Assembly: GCF_009665255.1 (NCBI RefSeq)
Contig: NZ_CP035687.1
Coordinates: 930,001-994,000 of the forward strand
Length of the DNA: 64,000 nt
Source: Vibrio metoecus
Lineage (GTDB): Bacteria > Pseudomonadota > Gammaproteobacteria > Enterobacterales > Vibrionaceae
Direction of reading: 5' to 3'
Shown here: positions 61,036 to 64,000 of the stretch, piece after piece
Position numbering within the stretch: the stretch's first letter is position 1
How the letters are laid out: each line of letters begins with the position of its first letter
The notes under the pieces: generated by a model
Databases searched by the model: none
The model's input: the letters and a program-made list of their open reading frames with translations, nothing else
What the model was told of the DNA's origin: nothing
Translations under genes and position numbers: made by a program

Positions 61036-61797
61036 ATGATATTAGAAGCTTTTGATCTTAAAGGAAAAGTGGCATTGGTCACGGGGTGTAATACCGGTTT
61101 AGGTCAAGGAATGGCAGTCGCGTTAGCGCAAGCGGGTTGTGACATTGTAGGGGTTAACTATGCCGATGCAGCGGATACGCCTGAACTCGTTCAAGCGGCC
61201 GGTCAGCGTTTTTTCTCAATGACGGCCGATCTGAGTGATCATCAAGTTATTACTAAAGTCGTTGATGAAGCGGTGGGATTAGCCGGACGCATCGATATTC
61301 TAGTCAACAACGCGGGCATTATCCGTCGTGCGGATGCCATCGAATTTACAGAAAAAGACTGGGATGATGTCATGGACATCAATATTAAAAGCGTTTTCTT
61401 CCTTTCGCAGGCGGTCGCAAGGCAGTTCATCTCACAAGGCCAAGGCGGAAAAATCATCAATATTGCTTCCATGCTTTCTTTCCAAGGCGGGATCCGTGTG
61501 CCTTCTTATACCGCATCCAAAAGTGCCGTTATGGGTATCACTCGTTTGCTGGCCAATGAGTGGGCTTCACAAGGCATCAATGTCAATGCGATTGCTCCAG
61601 GATACATGGCAACCAATAACACGGCGGCACTCAGAGCGGATGCCGATCGTAATCAAGAAATTCTGTCACGCATTCCGGCTCAACGTTGGGGTTTGCCAAG
61701 CGATTTAGCTGGCCCGGTGGTGTTCTTGGCTTCGCCAGCATCTGATTACGTCAATGGTTACACCATTGCCGTAGACGGTGGTTGGTTGGCTCGCTAG
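61036..61797 (+). CDS. kduD: 2-dehydro-3-deoxy-D-gluconate 5-dehydrogenase
   Basis: A 253-residue short-chain dehydrogenase that reduces 3-deoxyhexodiulosonate to KDG with NAD(P)H. SDR motifs: 'VTGCNTGLGQGMAVALA' (cofactor glycines), 'NNAGIIRRADAIEF', and the active site 'SMLSFQGGIRVPSYTASKSAV' in parts with Tyr-x-x-x-Lys. The C-terminal 'GYTIAVDGGWLAR' is typical of KduD. It links KduI product to KdgK substrate. Confidence 0.95.
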   Translation: MILEAFDLKGKVALVTGCNTGLGQGMAVALAQAGCDIVGVNYADAADTPELVQAAGQRFFSMTADLSDHQVITKVVDEAVGLAGRIDILVNNAGIIRRADAIEFTEKDWDDVMDINIKSVFFLSQAVARQFISQGQGGKIINIASMLSFQGGIRVPSYTASKSAVMGITRLLANEWASQGINVNAIAPGYMATNNTAALRADADRNQEILSRIPAQRWGLPSDLAGPVVFLASPASDYVNGYTIAVDGGWLAR

Positions 61798-61844
61798 TAA
61801 GCCTGTAATTCACCGCGTATCAGTCACAAACTTAGCATGTTTGT

Positions 61845-61880
61845 TTTGAAATTGTATTTTTGAAATGATGTTTTGGAAAA
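61845..61880 (+). promoter_or_regulatory. two overlapping KdgR-like operators upstream of the GH88 gene
   Basis: TTTTGAAATTGTATTTTTGAA (61845-61865, weaker) overlaps TTTTTGAAATGATGTTTT (61856-61873 region, strong). They lie 50-85 bases upstream of the coding region. Confidence 0.55.
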
Positions 61881-61929
61881 TGTGACTCGACGTAATGTGA
61901 ATATTTCATAAGCAAGTTATGATTTCAGT

Positions 61930-63147
61930 ATGAGCTTGCTTATGAAGCAAATCGAATCATTGATGAGAATGACTTATATGACCAAACCTATTGCACTTCG
62001 ACCATTGCCAAGCACTTTAGATGAACCTCGGGTACTCAATCATCTGAGTAAAGTGGTGGAAGCTATTGCACGTAATATTCCGAAAATTGGTGAGCGTAAC
62101 CCTAAAATCGGTACTCACGATCATCAATGGGAATTTTGTGGCCAATTTGATTGGGTATCCTCATTTTGGACGGGGGAACTCTGGCTTTGTTACCAAATGA
62201 CAGGCCAAGAAACCTTTAAAAACAGCGCTAAACTGCGCAAATCTTACTTTGCCAACATGCTTTTGGATCCGTTCTGGTTGGATCATGATTTAGGTTTTCA
62301 ATACAGCTTAAGCTGTGTTGCGGACTACCAACTGACTGGGGATGAAGAATCCAAGATGATGGCGATTCGCGCCGCCGATCATCTGATTCATCGCTTCCGC
62401 AAAATTGGCGGTTACATTGTCGCGTGGAACGATACGCATCCCCTTGGCCCTGAAATCACCCAAGGGAAATCGATCATCGATTCTTTGCAAAATACCGCAC
62501 TGCTCTTTTGGGCATCAAAGATGACAGGTTCACCCGTCTATGCAAATGCCGCTAAGCGCCACAGTGAAACGTTAGCCAAGCACATAGTGCGTGATGATTT
62601 CTCAACCTATCACTCATTTAATTTCCATCCTGTGACTCAACAGCCGCTTAAGGGTGAGACTTTCCAAGGTTACGCGGATGATTCTTGCTGGGCTCGTGGT
62701 CAATCATGGGCGATTCATGGCTTTGCCCAAACCTACCTTTATACCGGTGATGAGCAGTTTTTAACGCTCGCGAAGCAGCTTGCGAAATACGCGACTGACC
62801 ACATCACGGACGATGGTGTACCTGTGTGGGATTACAGCCTACCGGCTGATGAAATTCAGTATAAAGACAGTTCTGCAGGCGCAATTACCGCGGCAGGCTT
62901 GCTGCTGATTGCGCAGTGCATTGACGATGAAAAAGAAGCAAAAATGTACCGCGATTGGGGGCTGTTCTTGCTGCAAGGTCTCATGACGCAATGCGATTTA
63001 ACCGATGATGAACAGGCACTCGGTCTGCTGGCGGAAGGTGCATCCTTCGTCAAAATTGGTCTTTGCAACAACATGCTGCCTTATGGTGATTACTACTATT
63101 TAGAAGCACTGATGCGTGCAAACGGCTACCGGAACTTCTTCTGGTAA
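61930..63147 (+). CDS. ugl: GH88 unsaturated glucuronyl hydrolase
   Basis: A 405-residue (alpha/alpha)6-barrel enzyme that removes 4,5-unsaturated uronic acids from the non-reducing end of lyase-generated oligosaccharides (from hyaluronan, chondroitin or similar glycans). The catalytic Asp pair is recognisable from the Bacillus UGL: 'DHDLGFQYSL' and 'SIIDSLQNTALL'. Other family segments: 'WARGQSWAIHGFAQTYLY', 'YKDSSAGAITAAGLLLIAQ' in parts and 'PYGDYYYLEAL'. No signal peptide, so it acts in the cytoplasm after uptake. The start is uncertain: in-frame ATGs at 61930, 61942, 61963, 61978; conserved sequence starts after 61978. Confidence 0.93.
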   Translation: MSLLMKQIESLMRMTYMTKPIALRPLPSTLDEPRVLNHLSKVVEAIARNIPKIGERNPKIGTHDHQWEFCGQFDWVSSFWTGELWLCYQMTGQETFKNSAKLRKSYFANMLLDPFWLDHDLGFQYSLSCVADYQLTGDEESKMMAIRAADHLIHRFRKIGGYIVAWNDTHPLGPEITQGKSIIDSLQNTALLFWASKMTGSPVYANAAKRHSETLAKHIVRDDFSTYHSFNFHPVTQQPLKGETFQGYADDSCWARGQSWAIHGFAQTYLYTGDEQFLTLAKQLAKYATDHITDDGVPVWDYSLPADEIQYKDSSAGAITAAGLLLIAQCIDDEKEAKMYRDWGLFLLQGLMTQCDLTDDEQALGLLAEGASFVKIGLCNNMLPYGDYYYLEALMRANGYRNFFW

Positions 63148-63164
63148 GTCAGTAACTTCTCTTC

Positions 63165-63190
63165 TCTAGGCTGAGGGAGTTCAGCCTAGA
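63165..63190. other. intergenic hairpin between GH88 and GH112 genes
   Basis: A perfect 10-bp stem TCTAGGCTGA/TCAGCCTAGA with a GGGAGT loop has no T-tract. It lies between co-directional genes and may set mRNA stability or expression ratio rather than terminate. Confidence 0.5.
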
Positions 63191-63215
63191 ATCGCAACTT
63201 TTCGGAGTATGAAAG

Positions 63216-64000
63216 ATGACTAAGATGACCTCACGTAAAGGGCATATGACCCTGCCTGTCGAAGTGGGACAGGAAGAGGTAGTTTTGGATTTATATCAGC
63301 GTTGGCAAGCGGATGCACTGCGCGATAGTGATGGCACCAGCATGCCAGCTTGTCTGGCAGAGCAAGACAGCGAAATCTATTCGATCATGTGTTTAGTGCG
63401 CGCCGACCAAGCCTTTGCGAACCAACACCCAGAATACTTGCACCGTAAATACTTAATGTCTTTCCCTGTTACGGCAATGGATGAAACCTTAGTGCTGACA
63501 CCACTAAAAGGTTACAGCAAAGACAAGTATGAGCTGGATGACGACAGCGATCCTAAGCAATGGTGGGAAGTGCGTAACCGCACAACGAACCAAGTGATTC
63601 CTGCTGCGCAGTGGGAGTTTGATGCTGATCGCCAGCAGGTGACAATTTTCCAAGCGGTGCCTTACCATGAATACACGGTGACTTTCATGGCGCGCCAGGT
63701 TTGGGATAGCGTATCCATGTATAACGCGCTAACCAACGACTGGAAAGGGCCAAAAATCAAGAGTTTGGATCCTTATCATCCTGAGTGTCGAGCACACCTT
63801 CTTGCACATTTCCAAAAATGGCTGGATGAGCACCCGCACACGACCGTGGTTCGTTTCACGACTTTCGCTTTCCTCTTTGTGATTGATACTGGTGAAAAGA
63901 ACCAAGATATCTATCGTGATTGGACGGGTTACGGTGAAACCGTTAGCCCGCGTGCTTTGGAAGATTTTGAACGCCGCTTTGGGTATAAACTCTCCCCTGA
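63216..64000 (+). CDS. GH112 1,3-beta-galactosyl-N-acetylhexosamine phosphorylase, N-terminal part (cut by window end)
   Basis: A frame open to the window end gives 261 residues of a larger (~720) protein. GGAG is 8 bases before ATG 63216. It resembles bifidobacterial lacto-N-biose phosphorylase (LnpA) throughout: 'GADALRDSDGT'-like opening 'QADALRDSDGTSMP', 'KQWWEVRNRTTNQV', 'PYHEYTVTFMARQVWD', 'MYNALTNDWKG', 'VVRFTTFAFLF' and 'YGETVSPRALEDFE'. GH112 enzymes phosphorolyse beta-galactosides (Gal-beta-1,3-GalNAc or GlcNAc; in some branches Gal-beta-1,4-rhamnose) to galactose-1-phosphate in the cytoplasm. Which specificity applies cannot be told from this fragment. galT upstream would use its product. 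Confidence 0.92.
   Translation, partial: MTKMTSRKGHMTLPVEVGQEEVVLDLYQRWQADALRDSDGTSMPACLAEQDSEIYSIMCLVRADQAFANQHPEYLHRKYLMSFPVTAMDETLVLTPLKGYSKDKYELDDDSDPKQWWEVRNRTTNQVIPAAQWEFDADRQQVTIFQAVPYHEYTVTFMARQVWDSVSMYNALTNDWKGPKIKSLDPYHPECRAHLLAHFQKWLDEHPHTTVVRFTTFAFLFVIDTGEKNQDIYRDWTGYGETVSPRALEDFERRFGYKLSP

Overview
The window looks like part of the second chromosome of a Vibrio in the V. cholerae / V. mimicus / V. metoecus group. The evidence is a giant type I-secreted adhesin with the C-terminal target domain of the VCA0849 class, an ectABC-ask operon, linked phhAB, speAB and acetoacetyl-CoA synthetase genes, a Qrr quorum-sensing RNA and a Csr-type RNA. The species assignment is inference from remembered gene order; no database search was run.

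Layout. 1-1444: start of a secreted protein (minus strand, cut by the window edge) and a YdhF-like aldo/keto reductase. 1819-8264: a tightly packed plus-strand set encoding a small exported protein, an ABC ATPase (frameshifted), an FtsX/MacB-type permease, a LolA-like periplasmic protein, a predicted outer-membrane barrel, a LytS-type histidine kinase and a LytTR response regulator. 8634-21017: a 4127-residue LapA-class RTX adhesin (CraA-like) with eleven ~144-residue repeats, followed by a GGDEF protein. 22158-34468: transporters (YjeH-like, RhtB-like, PaeA/YtfL-like, YddG-like with a frameshift, CDF), a long GAPDH, a dCMP deaminase, a Csr-type RNA with a VarA/GacA-like box, an OsmC protein, an acetyltransferase, a LysR regulator and a methyltransferase. 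34910-42739: a LysR regulator, acetoacetyl-CoA synthetase, phhA (frameshifted) and phhB behind two TyrR-like boxes, a MATE pump and two AraC-type regulators. 42888-43118: a Qrr small RNA on the minus strand with its sigma-54 promoter and LuxO sites, divergent from ectA-ectB-ectC-ask. 47129-51876: MscS-like channel plus MgtE, a YiaW/YiaV-like pair and an AraC regulator. 52020-54935: speA-speB. 55139-64000: a sugar-uptake and catabolic locus with an OprD-type porin, kduI, kdgK, eda, galT, kduD, a GH88 unsaturated glucuronyl hydrolase and a truncated GH112 galactosyl-HexNAc phosphorylase.

How the parts fit. The last locus can take an unsaturated uronate-containing oligosaccharide through GH88, KduI, KduD, KdgK and Eda to pyruvate and glyceraldehyde-3-phosphate. 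GH112 plus GalT would convert a beta-galactosyl disaccharide to galactose-1-phosphate and then to UDP-galactose. KdgR-like operators recur before the porin, between kduI and kdgK, before kduD and before the GH88 gene. The adhesin lies between a LytTR two-component system and a diguanylate cyclase and carries an N-terminal LapG-like cleavage motif, which fits c-di-GMP control of surface retention. Two global regulatory RNAs of the quorum-sensing/Csr network lie about 15 kb apart.

A quality note. Three genes (ABC ATPase, yddG, phhA) are each broken by one missing G in a G-tract (positions 2903-2907, 30816-30821, 38675-38679). This may be systematic sequencing error and should be checked before any of them is called a pseudogene.
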